Shown here: positions 19,585 through 30,445 of the stretch, piece by piece
How the letters are laid out: every line of letters starts with the position of its first letter
Numbering within the stretch: position 1 is the stretch's first letter
Program-made: the position numbers and the translations under genes
Assembly: GCF_003012915.1 (NCBI RefSeq)
Contig: NZ_CP027770.1
Span: 2,108,001-2,172,000, forward strand
Reading direction: 5' to 3'
DNA: 64,000 nt
From: Staphylococcus felis
GTDB taxonomy: Bacteria; Bacillota; Bacilli; Staphylococcales; Staphylococcaceae
The notes under the pieces: generated by a model
Told to the model about the DNA's origin: nothing
The model's input: the letters and a program-made list of their open reading frames with translations, nothing else
Databases searched by the model: none

Positions 19585-20583
19585 TTATAATTTTTGAGCA
19601 ATCATCTGTAAAACATCCACAACTCGTGTAGAATAACCCCATTCATTATCATACCAAGCTAATACCTTCACCTTATTATCATTCATTACTATTGTTGATG
19701 GTGCATCAATAATAGCAGAGTGTGCATCTGTAGTGAAATCATCTGAAACTAAAGGTTCATCGACTATATTAATAACACCGTCTAAATTATTATCTCTGAA
19801 TAACTGATTGACTTGATCTTTCGTCACAGATTGATTTAAGTCTACTACTAAATCGACGAGCGAGACATTTTTAGTAGGCACTCGTAATGCCATACCATGA
19901 AGTTTTCCTTCAAGTTCTGGCAATACTAATGCTAAGGCTTTTGCAGCTCCAGTTGATGTTGGTATGATGCTTTCAAAAGCAGCGCGAGCACGTCTTAAAT
20001 CTTTATGAGGGTTATCTAAATTATTTTGATCATTTGTTACTGCATGGACTGTTGTCATTAAGCCATTCTTAATACAAAACTCATCATTTAATAACTTTGC
20101 AACAGGGGCTAAGCAGTTTGTTGTGCAAGAGGCATTGCTAAATATGTCATACTTATCGACATCTAATGTGTTATCATTAACACCCTTTACAATCGTTTGA
20201 ACATCCCCGCCTTTTGATGGACCAGTTAAAATGACTTTTTTTGCACCTGCACGTATATGTGCTATCGCCTTGTCCCCATGATTGAATTTACCTGTTGCCT
20301 CAACAACTATATCGATACCTAAATCACGCCACGGCAAGTTTTCAGGCTTACGATCTGACACTAATTTAATCTCTTTACCCTCTACTTTTATGCCAGTTTC
20401 TGTCGCTTCAACAGTTTGATTAAATCGTCCATGAGTTGTATCGTATTTAAGAAGATGTGCAATAGTCTCTGATGGATAACTTGCATTTATCGCTACAACT
20501 TCGATATCTTCTCTATTTAATGCTATTCTTAAAACCATACGGCCAATTCGACCTAAACCATTAATCGCAATCTTCGTCGTCAT
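19585..20583 (-). CDS. gapB: Glyceraldehyde-3-phosphate dehydrogenase, gluconeogenic GapB type
   Basis: This 332-aa GAPDH has GLGRIGR at 9-15 and catalytic C153 in SNASCTTNCLAP. Residues after the second strand (INASYP, 32-37) lack the aspartate that NAD-specific GapA enzymes use, which fits the NADP-preferring GapB used in gluconeogenesis. Location between nrdR and coaE is the usual staphylococcal one. It has its own upstream inverted-repeat operator (20608-20635) matching the CcpN pattern, consistent with repression by glucose. Confidence 0.93.
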   Translation of the reverse strand: MTTKIAINGLGRIGRMVLRIALNREDIEVVAINASYPSETIAHLLKYDTTHGRFNQTVEATETGIKVEGKEIKLVSDRKPENLPWRDLGIDIVVEATGKFNHGDKAIAHIRAGAKKVILTGPSKGGDVQTIVKGVNDNTLDVDKYDIFSNASCTTNCLAPVAKLLNDEFCIKNGLMTTVHAVTNDQNNLDNPHKDLRRARAAFESIIPTSTGAAKALALVLPELEGKLHGMALRVPTKNVSLVDLVVDLNQSVTKDQVNQLFRDNNLDGVINIVDEPLVSDDFTTDAHSAIIDAPSTIVMNDNKVKVLAWYDNEWGYSTRVVDVLQMIAQKL

Positions 20584-20607
20584 TTAAAAAGCACTCCTTA
20601 GATAATG

Positions 20608-20635
20608 TGTTATACTTTATAAAAACAGTATAACA
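20608..20635 (-). promoter_or_regulatory. Candidate CcpN-type operator upstream of gapB
   Basis: A perfect 9-bp inverted repeat (TGTTATACT / AGTATAACA, arms 20608-20616 and 20627-20635) lies 25-50 bp before the gapB start. Extended by two bases, both arms fit the CcpN consensus TRTGHYATAYW, which I recall from Bacillus subtilis, where CcpN represses gapB. Binding is inferred, not shown. Confidence 0.55.
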
Positions 20636-20946
20636 TATTTATATCATATTGAAATCGTTTTCTATCATCAATTTCACTTTAAAGTTGTACTTATACACAA
20701 ATGGCCATAGATGTTTCGCTAAATGTTTACGATTCATCAAAAAAAGCCGAAACATCATGCATTCATGATAGATTGAGACAATACTTTTTATTATTTCCCA
20801 TAAGAAAATATTGTTGTGTCACAATCCTATCAATGTGAATCAACTTAGAATCATCGAGAAGTATTTCATTTTTATTCAGGTTGCATTACGCACCTTCTCT
20901 CAAACTCTCATCAATTCACAAACATGACGTTTCGACTTCATATTTT
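20636..20946. other. Intergenic region between gapB and coaE
   Basis: AT-rich, about 310 bp, no gene seen. It holds an imperfect inverted repeat around 20780-20816 (ACAATACTTTTTAT ... AAGAAAATATTGT). It probably contains the gapB promoter and the end of the coaE transcript. Confidence 0.4.
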
Positions 20947-21570
20947 TTATTCTGTATCATTTGGATGATATGCGTCTAAAAACCCTTTTTCTACGAGCAC
21001 CTTTTCCAAATTTTGTTTTAATTCTAATTTAGACCCTAAATTGTCAATCACAACATCTGCCATTCGACTTTTTTTATCAATTGAAATTTGGCTGTAAACA
21101 CGCGCTTTGGCATCTTCAATTGACATATTATTTCGTGCCATTAATCGATCAATTTGTATAGGTTCCGAAGCATAAACCAACCAAACTTCATCAACAGTGT
21201 CTTCCAATCCATTTTCAAATAATAAAGGTATATCCATAATCACGTTGTAACCTTTTTCAAGATAGTCATCACGCTCTTTCTTCATCAATTGATTGACAAT
21301 TGGATGAATAATTTGGTTGAGTTTTTCTCTTTTTTCATCATCGTAAAATACTTCTTGTCCAATGAACGCTCTATTCATTTCACCCTCTGCTGTAATCGCT
21401 TCTTCTCCGAATAGAGCTCGAACTTTTTCAAGACCTTCTGATCCTTTTTCAACTGCTTTTCGAGATGCTACGTCGGCGTCCACAATTTTAAAGCCATGTA
21501 TTTGAAGCAATTCTGCAACTGTTGATTTACCAGTTGCAATGCCTCCTGTAAGTCCAATCACTTTTGGCAT
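20947..21570 (-). CDS. coaE: Dephospho-CoA kinase
   Basis: CoaE phosphorylates the 3' hydroxyl of dephospho-CoA, the last step of coenzyme A synthesis. The 207-aa protein opens with the P-loop [12 protein letters not shown] (about 6-17) and has the [10 protein letters not shown] stretch of the family. AAAGGAAGAGG lies before the ATG. It is downstream of mutM by 16 nt, forming polA-mutM-coaE on the minus strand. Confidence 0.96.
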   Translation of the reverse strand: MPKVIGLTGGIATGKSTVAELLQIHGFKIVDADVASRKAVEKGSEGLEKVRALFGEEAITAEGEMNRAFIGQEVFYDDEKREKLNQIIHPIVNQLMKKERDDYLEKGYNVIMDIPLLFENGLEDTVDEVWLVYASEPIQIDRLMARNNMSIEDAKARVYSQISIDKKSRMADVVIDNLGSKLELKQNLEKVLVEKGFLDAYHPNDTE

Positions 21571-21586
21571 ATTTTCCCTCTTCCTT

Positions 21587-22459
21587 TTATAATTGACAGT
21601 TTGGGCAATAATGTGTGTTACGTCCAGCTATAATCTCTCTTTTAATCATTCCACCACAAACTGAACAAATATTTTGTTTATATACTTTTAAGTTATTTTG
21701 CATTGTTCCACGTTCGCCATCAGCATGTACATAATCTGAAATGCTCGTACCGCCATTTTCAATACCCATATATAATACTTTGATAACACTGTTAAATAGA
21801 CGGCGCTTAGCTTCTTCAGTCATATTTTGTGCCTTCGTTTGAGGATGAATAGAAGCGTCAAACAGTGCTTCACAAGCGTAAATATTACCACATCCGGCAA
21901 TCACTTTATGATCAAGTATCATTTGTTTGATCGACATGTTTTGATATTTTTTTAGATGAAACTGATTCATAAAATGATCCATCGCTTTTTCATCAAACGG
22001 CTCAGGTGCTATTTCTAATATAGATGGATAATCTTCGAGTGTTTGCACATTTCTAATTTCACCAAACCGACGAATATCTGAATACACTAACATCTTATTA
22101 TTTTCTAAATGAAAGACCACTTGCCAATGTTTTTGATAATTATATATCGGAATATCTTCGAGCTTTTCAACAACAAAATAAGCACCTGACATTCCTAAGT
22201 GAGAAATTATGATTCGTGTGGTATGGTTGTCTTTAAGATATATTAATATATATTTACTTCGCCTTTCTATTTGTGTCACTTCATAGTTTTCTGTAAATAA
22301 CTTAAATTTCTCAAGGGTTATTCCTTTAATGATGGTATCTTTACCTTGTGATTTCCCTAATATTACTTTTTCAGAAAACTGCACACGCTTAATTTTATGA
22401 TTTAATATATGCGGCGCTATACCTCTTTTAACATGCTCAACTTCTGGTAATTCTGGCAT
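21587..22459 (-). CDS. mutM: Formamidopyrimidine-DNA glycosylase (Fpg)
   Basis: MutM excises 8-oxoguanine and formamidopyrimidines. The mature N-terminus [12 protein letters not shown] carries the catalytic proline and glutamate, and the C-terminal zinc finger is [11 protein letters not shown]...YCPNC. At 290 aa it is slightly longer than average. It overlaps no neighbour and is 18 nt after polA. Confidence 0.97.
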   Translation of the reverse strand: MPELPEVEHVKRGIAPHILNHKIKRVQFSEKVILGKSQGKDTIIKGITLEKFKLFTENYEVTQIERRSKYILIYLKDNHTTRIIISHLGMSGAYFVVEKLEDIPIYNYQKHWQVVFHLENNKMLVYSDIRRFGEIRNVQTLEDYPSILEIAPEPFDEKAMDHFMNQFHLKKYQNMSIKQMILDHKVIAGCGNIYACEALFDASIHPQTKAQNMTEEAKRRLFNSVIKVLYMGIENGGTSISDYVHADGERGTMQNNLKVYKQNICSVCGGMIKREIIAGRNTHYCPNCQL

Positions 22460-22477
22460 TCGTTTATTGACCTCTTT

Positions 22478-25111
22478 CTACTTAGCATCATACCAAGTTT
22501 TTCCATAATCTGATTCGACTGATAATGGGACATCTAATTTTAAAGCATTTGTCATAATATCTTCAACGAATATGCTAAATGAGTCCACTTCAGATTTAGG
22601 CACTTCAAAAATTAACTCGTCGTGTACTTGTAATAATAAAGTGGCTTGATAATCTGTTTGTTTAATAGCTTCGTTAAAGTTAACCATCGCAAGCTTAATA
22701 ATATCAGCTGCACTACCTTGAATAGGTGAGTTCATAGCAGTTCTTTCAGCAAATCCTCTTTTATTAAAATTACGACTTGTTATATCAGGAATATAGCGAC
22801 GGCGTTTTAATAATGTTTCAACATAACCATCTTGTTTAGCATCTTGGACTACGCGCTCCATGTAATCTTTAACACCTGGAAAATGATTTAAATAATCATC
22901 TATAAACTTTTGAGCTTTTTTTCGTGAAATACCTAAACTCTGACTTAACCCATAATCACTAATGCCGTAAACAATACCAAAATTAACAGCTTTCGCTTGA
23001 CGTCTCATTAATGGCGTGACGTTATCTTCACTCACGTTAAACACCTTCATCGCAGTCGTTGTGTGAATGTCTTCATTTTCGTTAAAAGCGCGTTGTAATG
23101 TTTCATCACCTGTAATATGAGCAAGTACACGCAATTCAATTTGAGAGTAATCGGCTGCCAATATAACATAGTCTTCATGTGATGATTTAAAAGCTTTACG
23201 TATTCTTCGCCCTTCTTCTAAACGAATAGGAATATTCTGAAGGTTCGGGTCAACGGATGACAGACGACCTGTTTGAGCTAATGTTTGATTGAATCGTGTA
23301 TGAATTCGGCCATCTTCCCATATCACTTTTTGCAATCCTTCTACATAAGTTGATTGTAATTTCGACAAAGTACGATAAGTTAAAATCGAGTCAATTATCG
23401 GATGTTCTCCTTGTAATTTTTCAAGCACATCCACTGCAGTTGAATAACCTGTTTTCGTTTTCTTAATGACAGGCAACTCTAGCTTTTCAAATAATATGAC
23501 ACCAAGTTGCTTTGGTGAGTTAATATTAAAAGATTCTCCAGCTTTTTCATGTATATCAGAAATTAACTTTTCAAGCTGTAATTGTAGTTCCTTTTCCATC
23601 TCTTGTAATGTCTTTTGATCAGTATATACACCTACATATTCCATTTCACTTAAAATATAAGCTAGCGGCATTTCCATATTTATCAACAGATCAAGTTGTT
23701 GATTTGACTCTAAAATTTCAAGCATTTTCGGACGCACTTCATAAACCGCGTCTAAAATGGATGCAACGTGCTTATTTAAAACTTTATCATCAGGCACACT
23801 AAAAGTTTTACCCTTGCCGTATACTGAAACATCACTTTTAACATAAGTATGATCGAATAAAGACATGACAGAGTGAACATCATCAATCGCATGTGAAGGA
23901 TCAATTAAGTAGCTTGCAAGCATTGTGTCAAATGTAATATTTTGGATATTCACACCAAGTCGTTTCAATGCTATATACGTTTTTTTTGCATCATATACAT
24001 ATTTTTGAGACTCGTTATCTTCTAGCCAATCTACTAAACCTTGATGTTGTTTTAATTCGCTAGGATCTAATACAACATACTGCTCACCATCAAAAATACC
24101 GAATTTTAGAATCGTATCTTTTAAATAATTCACACCTTCCATTTCAATATGAATCGATGCAACCTCTAACTTCTCAAAAACAATCTGATTGATATCAGTT
24201 ATAGGTTCAAAAGATTTATGAATATCTTCTGCAGTTTGTGATGCATCTTGGTCTAATGCATCTAATAATTGACGAAATTCTAATTCTCTAAACAATTGAA
24301 TCTTTTGAGTTTCGTCTTCTAAATCTGGTCGCTTTGTATCTTCTAACTTAACTGAAATAGGTGAATTACGATTAATCGTCGCTAATTTCTTGCTAATCAA
24401 AGCATCTTCTTGACTGTTTTGGAGTTTTTCTTTTAATTTTTTACCAGAAACTTCGTCAATATTGTCATATACACCTTCAACTGAATTAAATTGATGCAAT
24501 AATTTTAACGCTGTTTTCTCACCGACTCCCGCAACTCCAGGAATGTTATCAGAGGTGTCTCCCATTAATCCTTTCAAATCTATAATTTGACTCGGTACTA
24601 ACCCATTATATTTTTCAGAGATGAACTCTGGCGTATAATGGTCCACGTCAGTAATACCTTTTTTAGTGTAATAAATCGTAACATTTTGTGAAGCAAGTTG
24701 CGTTAAATCACGATCACCTGTGATAACAATGGTTTGCATGCCTTGCTCATCTGCTTCACGGCTCAACGTTCCAATAATATCATCCGCTTCATAATTTTCT
24801 AACTCATAACTTTGAATTTGATACGCCTCTAGTAATTGACGAATATATGGAAATTGTTCACTTAATTCTGGTGGTGTTTTTTGGCGACCTCCTTTGTAAT
24901 CTTGATAAGTCTCATGACGAAATGTCGTTTTTCCAGCATCGAATGCGACTAGAAAATGTGAGGGTTTTTCCTCTTTCAATATTTTTTCGAGTAATCGAGC
25001 AAATCCGTATACAGCGTTCGTATGTATACCTGCTTTGTTTTGTAATAATGGCAACGCATAAAATGCCCTAAAACTTAAACTATTACCATCAATTAAAATT
25101 AGTTTATCCAC
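22478..25111 (-). CDS. polA: DNA polymerase I
   Basis: This 877-aa PolI has an N-terminal 5' nuclease domain (about 1-290), a middle 3'-5' exonuclease-like domain (about 300-470) and a C-terminal polymerase domain with motifs A (DYSQIELRVLAH), B (RRQAKAVNFGIVYG) and C (VHDEL). The region expected to hold the first exonuclease acidic pair reads IHIEMEG rather than the FDTET of the E. coli enzyme, so proofreading may be degenerate, as in Bacillus PolI. It is the first gene of polA-mutM-coaE. Confidence 0.97.
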   Translation of the reverse strand: MDKLILIDGNSLSFRAFYALPLLQNKAGIHTNAVYGFARLLEKILKEEKPSHFLVAFDAGKTTFRHETYQDYKGGRQKTPPELSEQFPYIRQLLEAYQIQSYELENYEADDIIGTLSREADEQGMQTIVITGDRDLTQLASQNVTIYYTKKGITDVDHYTPEFISEKYNGLVPSQIIDLKGLMGDTSDNIPGVAGVGEKTALKLLHQFNSVEGVYDNIDEVSGKKLKEKLQNSQEDALISKKLATINRNSPISVKLEDTKRPDLEDETQKIQLFRELEFRQLLDALDQDASQTAEDIHKSFEPITDINQIVFEKLEVASIHIEMEGVNYLKDTILKFGIFDGEQYVVLDPSELKQHQGLVDWLEDNESQKYVYDAKKTYIALKRLGVNIQNITFDTMLASYLIDPSHAIDDVHSVMSLFDHTYVKSDVSVYGKGKTFSVPDDKVLNKHVASILDAVYEVRPKMLEILESNQQLDLLINMEMPLAYILSEMEYVGVYTDQKTLQEMEKELQLQLEKLISDIHEKAGESFNINSPKQLGVILFEKLELPVIKKTKTGYSTAVDVLEKLQGEHPIIDSILTYRTLSKLQSTYVEGLQKVIWEDGRIHTRFNQTLAQTGRLSSVDPNLQNIPIRLEEGRRIRKAFKSSHEDYVILAADYSQIELRVLAHITGDETLQRAFNENEDIHTTTAMKVFNVSEDNVTPLMRRQAKAVNFGIVYGISDYGLSQSLGISRKKAQKFIDDYLNHFPGVKDYMERVVQDAKQDGYVETLLKRRRYIPDITSRNFNKRGFAERTAMNSPIQGSAADIIKLAMVNFNEAIKQTDYQATLLLQVHDELIFEVPKSEVDSFSIFVEDIMTNALKLDVPLSVESDYGKTWYDAK

Positions 25112-25285
25112 GCTTTTCCCTCCAACACCGTTTGTTTATATTTTATCACAGAACTCGTTTTATCCATATCATATGCCATTGTGGTACTTATCCTTAAGTC
25201 ACTTGTACAAGAAAAGGCGACTTAAAATAGATAATCAACCTATATTAAGCCACCATGTATTAAAATATAAAACGCACCTAAAAAA

Positions 25286-26986
25286 CTAGCTTGGTAAAAT
25301 CACTCTAAATGTAGATCCAACATTTAGTTCAGATTCAACTTCAATATGGCCACCATACCCTTCAACGATATGCTTAGTAATCGATAAACCGAGTCCAGTA
25401 CCTCCAGAATCACGACTTCTAGCTTTATCAACACGATAAAATCGTTCAAATATTCTATACTTATCTTCTTCTCTCATGCCGATGCCTTCATCAATCACTT
25501 CAATAATTTGGCTATTCGTTACATTATATACACGTAAAGTAACGGTTTTATGCGGAGAAGAATAGTTAATTGCATTTGACAATAGATTAACAATGACTTG
25601 TGATATTTTATTTTCATCAGCCATTGCTAAAACATTTTTTTGAACCGCATTTTTCAAGGTAATGAATTTATCATCAGCAATAGGTTTGATAACTGACAAC
25701 GACGATTCTGCCACCTGTGATAAATTAATCTGATGTTTTTCTAAAGTCGAAGTCTGTTCAATCTTAGACAAATCTAACAAATCTTCTACTAATGATTGAA
25801 TTCGGTTAGATTCTTTTAAAATAATACCTAAAAACATGTCTAGAGATTCAGGATCATTTTTAGCACCGTCAATTAATGTCTCTGTAAATCCTTTCATTGA
25901 TGTAATCGGCGTCTTTAGCTCATGAGAAACATTCGCAACAAAATCACGTCTTAAATTTTCGAGTTTTTTTAATTTAGTGATATCATGTAAAACAACGACC
26001 ATACCCTCAAGTTTCTTTCTTGTACGAGATAAGATTGGAACACAAGATGTATCAAAAAACTTTTGATGTATATTATTAACATAAAGTTCAACTTGACCAT
26101 GAACAGCCTGTTCCGTTCTGAATCCCTCGACTACCAGTTTTTTTAAAGTATCATTTAAAAATTGTTGATAATTTTTGTTTTCAACATTGTCACTCTGATT
26201 AAATATTTCATAGTACGTTTGATTAGCGACTACAATCTTTCCATTTTTATTGATCATTAATACTGCGCTTGGAATATTTTCTAAGGTTGTCACTAATCGA
26301 TTACGTTGAATTTTTTGCGCACGATTTAGCGCTTCCAATCGTCTTGCCAAAACATTGATAGTGACATATAAATCTTTTGTTTCTTTGACACTACTCTCAG
26401 GTACACGTACTTTATAGTTACCTTCCGTTAATAAAGATGCAGCATATGATACCTCGTTAATCGGTTGAATATATGTACGATTAATATAACGCACTGAAAA
26501 ATATATGAGCGCAATGATAAACATCCCAACCAAGATGAGATATTTCCAAAACTCTAATTGCAAGTTATAAACCATTGTATATTTACCACTAATTAATATT
26601 GTAACGTCATTATTCTTATAACCGAATAAATACTCCCCTTTTTTACCATTTAAAATATAGGCACTTGTTTCTGTCGATAACTGATTAGTGATTTCGCGTT
26701 CCCGTTTTTCTATTGAATAATTATCACTCGAATTAAACTTATATTTACGATTGCCTTCTATGATAAGCATATTAGCTTTATAAATATCAGACAACAGTTG
26801 AATTCGAGCATCATTATTTTCGTAGTGTAATGACAGAATTTGTTGTGATTGTTTCGTTAATTCATTTTTTTGATCTTCAACTGAGATGGTATAAATCGCA
26901 TTATGTACAATAAATCCTAATAGAAGAAAACTTACAACAGTAATTGTTGTAAGTATTATTAATAATTTATGATAAAATTTAAGCAT
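25286..26986 (-). CDS. phoR: Phosphate-response sensor histidine kinase PhoR
   Basis: This 566-aa membrane kinase has two membrane segments (about 7-28 and 148-166) flanking an extracytoplasmic domain. Then come a HAMP linker, a PAS domain (about 235-340), HisKA with FVANVSHELKTPI and an HATPase_c domain with the GTGLGLSI box. Partner of phoP, which ends one base before phoR starts. PhoR family is inferred from architecture, pairing and the polA/icd neighbourhood. Confidence 0.9.
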   Translation of the reverse strand: MLKFYHKLLIILTTITVVSFLLLGFIVHNAIYTISVEDQKNELTKQSQQILSLHYENNDARIQLLSDIYKANMLIIEGNRKYKFNSSDNYSIEKREREITNQLSTETSAYILNGKKGEYLFGYKNNDVTILISGKYTMVYNLQLEFWKYLILVGMFIIALIYFSVRYINRTYIQPINEVSYAASLLTEGNYKVRVPESSVKETKDLYVTINVLARRLEALNRAQKIQRNRLVTTLENIPSAVLMINKNGKIVVANQTYYEIFNQSDNVENKNYQQFLNDTLKKLVVEGFRTEQAVHGQVELYVNNIHQKFFDTSCVPILSRTRKKLEGMVVVLHDITKLKKLENLRRDFVANVSHELKTPITSMKGFTETLIDGAKNDPESLDMFLGIILKESNRIQSLVEDLLDLSKIEQTSTLEKHQINLSQVAESSLSVIKPIADDKFITLKNAVQKNVLAMADENKISQVIVNLLSNAINYSSPHKTVTLRVYNVTNSQIIEVIDEGIGMREEDKYRIFERFYRVDKARSRDSGGTGLGLSITKHIVEGYGGHIEVESELNVGSTFRVILPS

Positions 26987-27691
26987 TTATTTAGGTCTCT
27001 CCAATTTATAGCCTAAACCACGAACCGTTTTAATAAATTGAGGTTGTTTAGGATTTTCTTCAAGTTTATCACGCAAATGGCTTATATGTACATCTACTAT
27101 ACGAGAATCCCCTGCAAATTCATAGTTCCAAACTGAGTTTAACATATGCTCTCTAGTAATAACACGTCCTTGTCTTTCAACTAGATAGAGTAATAGTTCA
27201 AATTCTTTAGGAGTCAGCTCAAGCAATTCATCGTTGCGATACACCTCAAAGAAGTCCGGCCGAATTCTTATCGCCCCAATGACAATATCTTCATCTTGTT
27301 CGGAGCTATTTGCAACTTGTGTATATGAAGAGCGTCGCAAAATCGCTTTAACACGTGCAACAACTTCTCTTGGCGAAAAAGGTTTTGTCATATAGTCATC
27401 CGCACCTAGCTCAAGACCTAAAACACGATCAAATTCATCGTCTTTAGCTGTTAACATTAATATAGGGACTTGATTCTTGTCAGACCTTATAGTCTTACAC
27501 ACTTCAATACCATCTTTTTTAGGCAACATAACATCTAATACAATAAGATCTGGTTTTGTTTCTTCAACTTTTATTAACGCTTCTTCACCATCTTGAGCAA
27601 TTTCCACAATATACCCTGCTTGTTCAAGATTGTATTTTAATAATGTAACAATGGATTGTTCGTCATCAACAACAAGCACTCTTTGAGCCAT
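26987..27691 (-). CDS. phoP: Response regulator PhoP (OmpR family)
   Basis: This 234-aa regulator has a receiver domain with phosphoacceptor D53 (VLDVMLPKKDG) and conserved lysine (MTKPFSPRE), followed by an OmpR-type winged helix (ELTPKEFELLLYLV, VRGLGYKL). It is directly upstream of phoR, so the two are co-transcribed. It probably responds to phosphate starvation. Confidence 0.93.
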   Translation of the reverse strand: MAQRVLVVDDEQSIVTLLKYNLEQAGYIVEIAQDGEEALIKVEETKPDLIVLDVMLPKKDGIEVCKTIRSDKNQVPILMLTAKDDEFDRVLGLELGADDYMTKPFSPREVVARVKAILRRSSYTQVANSSEQDEDIVIGAIRIRPDFFEVYRNDELLELTPKEFELLLYLVERQGRVITREHMLNSVWNYEFAGDSRIVDVHISHLRDKLEENPKQPQFIKTVRGLGYKLERPK

Positions 27692-27879
27692 GACGTTACC
27701 TCCTAATCATCTTTTTCTTCATTATAACTTAAAATCAACTTAAAAATCATATGTCATTAAGTGATTTTACAGTATCTTAATACAATCATTACATAAAGTT
27801 AAAGTTATATTCAATTTCTCTTTTAAATTGATAATATTTAAGCCCTTTGATTAACAACTTGATAATTATATTAAAAAAA

Positions 27880-27912
27880 GGATAAGATTGACCTTTTTTG
27901 GCAATCTTATCC
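27880..27912 (-). terminator. Terminator of citZ-icd
   Basis: An 11-bp perfect stem (27880-27890 with 27902-27912) and 11-nt loop, followed on the minus strand by seven T's. It lies 24 bp after the icd stop codon. Confidence 0.92.
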
Positions 27913-27936
27913 GAAATTGATTAAGCTATAGATTTA

Positions 27937-29199
27937 TTACAAATTTTGTATTAATGCATCTGCAAATTCAGATGTTTTAACTTCAGTCGCACCTTCCATT
28001 AAACGAGCAAAATCATACGTTACTACTTTTGAAGCAATCGTTTTTTCAACTGATTGCGTGATTAAATCTGCAGCTTCTTGCCAACCTAAATGTTCTAACA
28101 TAAGCACACCTGAAAGTAATACAGACGATGGATTAACTTTATTTAATCCTGCGTATTTTGGTGCTGTACCGTGAGTCGCTTCAAAAATGGCATGTCCTGT
28201 TTCGTAGTTGATATTGGCACCTGGTGCAATTCCTATACCACCGACTTGAGCAGCAAGAGCATCAGAAATGTAATCACCATTTAAATTCATTGTCGCAACT
28301 ACATCATGATCTTCTGGGCGAGTTAAAATTTGTTGTAAGAAAATGTCAGCAATTGAATCTTTAATTACAATTTTACCGTCTTTAACCGCTTGATCTTGAG
28401 CAGCATTTGCTTCGTCTTTACCTTTTTCATCAACGATTTTGTCATATTGTTGCCAAGTAAACACTTTATCTCCGAATTCTCTTTCAGCTAAATCATAACC
28501 CCATTGTTTAAATGCACCTTCAGTAAATTTCATAATGTTACCTTTATGCACTAACGTCACAGTTTTTCGGTTATTATCTAAAGCATATTGAATCGCTGAG
28601 CGAACGAGTCTTTCAGTTCCTTCTTTAGAAACTGGTTTGATACCAATTCCTGACGTTTCAGGGAATCGGATATTTTTAGCTCCCATTTCATTTTGTAAAA
28701 ATTCGATGACTTTTTTAACTTCATCAGAACCCTCTTTGAACTCAATACCAGCATAGATATCTTCTGTATTTTCACGGAAAATCACCATGTCAACATCTTC
28801 TGGTCGTTTAACAGGAGATGGTACACCTTGGAACCATCTTACAGGACGTAAACATGTAAACAAGTCTAATTCTTGACGTAAAGCAACGTTTAAAGAACGA
28901 ATCCCCCCACCAATCGGTGTTGTAAGTGGGCCTTTAATAGCGATTAAATATGACTTAATCGTATCTAAAGTTTCTGCTGGAAGCCATTCTCCAGTTTCAT
29001 CAAATGCTTTTTGACCTGCTAAAACTTCTTTCCACGCTATTTTTTTGTCACCGTTATATGCTTTTTTGACAGCTTCATCAATAACGCGACTTGCTGCACT
29101 CCAAATATCCGGGCCTATACCGTCACCAATAATAAATGGGATAATAGGTTCATTTGGTACTTGTAATCCACTTTCAGTTTTTATAATTTTTTCACTCAT
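27937..29199 (-). CDS. icd: Isocitrate dehydrogenase (NADP+)
   Basis: This 420-aa enzyme converts isocitrate to 2-oxoglutarate in the TCA cycle. It has GDGIGPDIW near the N-terminus, the substrate-phosphate region [16 protein letters not shown], and [17 protein letters not shown]. Length fits the prokaryotic NADP type. It is downstream of citZ with a 47-nt gap and ends before a strong terminator. Confidence 0.96.
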   Translation of the reverse strand: MSEKIIKTESGLQVPNEPIIPFIIGDGIGPDIWSAASRVIDEAVKKAYNGDKKIAWKEVLAGQKAFDETGEWLPAETLDTIKSYLIAIKGPLTTPIGGGIRSLNVALRQELDLFTCLRPVRWFQGVPSPVKRPEDVDMVIFRENTEDIYAGIEFKEGSDEVKKVIEFLQNEMGAKNIRFPETSGIGIKPVSKEGTERLVRSAIQYALDNNRKTVTLVHKGNIMKFTEGAFKQWGYDLAEREFGDKVFTWQQYDKIVDEKGKDEANAAQDQAVKDGKIVIKDSIADIFLQQILTRPEDHDVVATMNLNGDYISDALAAQVGGIGIAPGANINYETGHAIFEATHGTAPKYAGLNKVNPSSVLLSGVLMLEHLGWQEAADLITQSVEKTIASKVVTYDFARLMEGATEVKTSEFADALIQNL

Positions 29200-29246
29200 C
29201 GTTTGAATACCTCCACTAATAGCTTTTATGATTAAACATTTTATAA

Positions 29247-30365
29247 TTAACGTTCATCAATTGATGTGTATTTACGATCAACTTCACCAACATAAGTTGC
29301 ACGAGGACGCATAATTCTGTTGTCTCTTAATTGTTCAAGAATATGCGCTGTCCAACCAGCTGTTCTACTGACTGCAAAAATTGGTGTAAACAAATCATAT
29401 TCAATATTCATACTATGATAGACAGTCGCACTGAAGAAATCGACATTTGGAAGCAGTCCTTTTTTGTCTTTCATAATATCAGCAATTTTAACTGACATTT
29501 CGAATAGTTCTTTTTGACCTGTTTCTTCTGTTATTTTACGACTCATTTCTTTTAAATACTTCGCTCTTGGGTCTCCGTTTTTGTATACTCTGTGACCAAA
29601 GCCCATCACTTTTTCTTTATTTTCAAATGCTTTTTCCAAATATGGTTCAACATTATCAATTGAACCAATTTCTTTTAGCATTTTCATTACTCGTTCATTC
29701 GCACCGCCATGTAGAGGTCCCTTTAATGAACCAACAGCTGCAGTAATTCCTGAATACATATCTGATAGTGATGATACTGCACAACGCGCTGTAAATGCTG
29801 AAGCGTTTAGTTCATGGTCAGCATGCAAAATTAGCGCTTTATTAAATCCTTCAACCTCTACATCAGTAGGTTTTTCCCCTCTTAACATATACAGAAAATT
29901 CGCTGCATAACTCAATGATGCATCTGGTTTAACAGGCTCTTTTCCTTCTCGTACGCGTGCAAATGACGTCACTAGCGATGCTATTTTAGCTTGAATTCTA
30001 ATCGCCCGTTCTTGCAATGCACTTTCATCATTGTCATCAGCATGTTCATCAAAATGTGCAAGATAAGATACTGATGTTCGTAATGCTGTCATTGGGTGAA
30101 CTTCATCCGTCGCATACTCTTCAAAATGACTGTACATGCGTGGATTCAAAGTCATATATTTATATAACTTTTCTTTTAATTCAGTCAATTCTTTTTGATT
30201 CGGCAAACGGTAATTCCACAACAAGAAAATAATCTCTTCAAATTCAGCATTTTCAGTTAAATCATCTATGTCATAGCCTGCATAAGTGAGCTGACTATCG
30301 ATAATAGAACTGATTTTAGTTTCTGCTGCGATTACCCCTTCAAGACCTTTCTTTAATTCTGCCAT
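29247..30365 (-). CDS. citZ: Citrate synthase
   Basis: This 372-aa type II-like (small, Gram-positive) citrate synthase joins oxaloacetate and acetyl-CoA. The catalytic region includes [29 protein letters not shown] and the aspartate in [12 protein letters not shown]. It is first in citZ-icd, with a promoter at 30417-30445 and an overlapping inverted repeat that could bind a catabolite regulator. Confidence 0.96.
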   Translation of the reverse strand: MAELKKGLEGVIAAETKISSIIDSQLTYAGYDIDDLTENAEFEEIIFLLWNYRLPNQKELTELKEKLYKYMTLNPRMYSHFEEYATDEVHPMTALRTSVSYLAHFDEHADDNDESALQERAIRIQAKIASLVTSFARVREGKEPVKPDASLSYAANFLYMLRGEKPTDVEVEGFNKALILHADHELNASAFTARCAVSSLSDMYSGITAAVGSLKGPLHGGANERVMKMLKEIGSIDNVEPYLEKAFENKEKVMGFGHRVYKNGDPRAKYLKEMSRKITEETGQKELFEMSVKIADIMKDKKGLLPNVDFFSATVYHSMNIEYDLFTPIFAVSRTAGWTAHILEQLRDNRIMRPRATYVGEVDRKYTSIDER

Positions 30366-30397
30366 AATAATTTCCCCTTTACTTTATATTCGTTCTT

Positions 30398-30422
30398 TAT
30401 AATGGCTTTCAATATCATTATA
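30398..30422 (-). promoter_or_regulatory. Inverted repeat overlapping the citZ -10 region
   Basis: TATAATG (30398-30404) and CATTATA (30416-30422) form a 7-bp perfect dyad spaced by 11 bp, with one arm covering the -10. This is the expected place for a repressor or for a CcpC/CcpE-like regulator. The identity of the protein is not known. Confidence 0.4.
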
Positions 30423-30445
30423 GCCAATAAATATATATTTGTGAA
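30417..30445 (-). promoter_or_regulatory. citZ promoter
   Basis: -35 TTCACA (30440-30445), 17-bp spacer, -10 TATAAT (30417-30422) on the minus strand, about 55 bp upstream of citZ. Confidence 0.65.
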
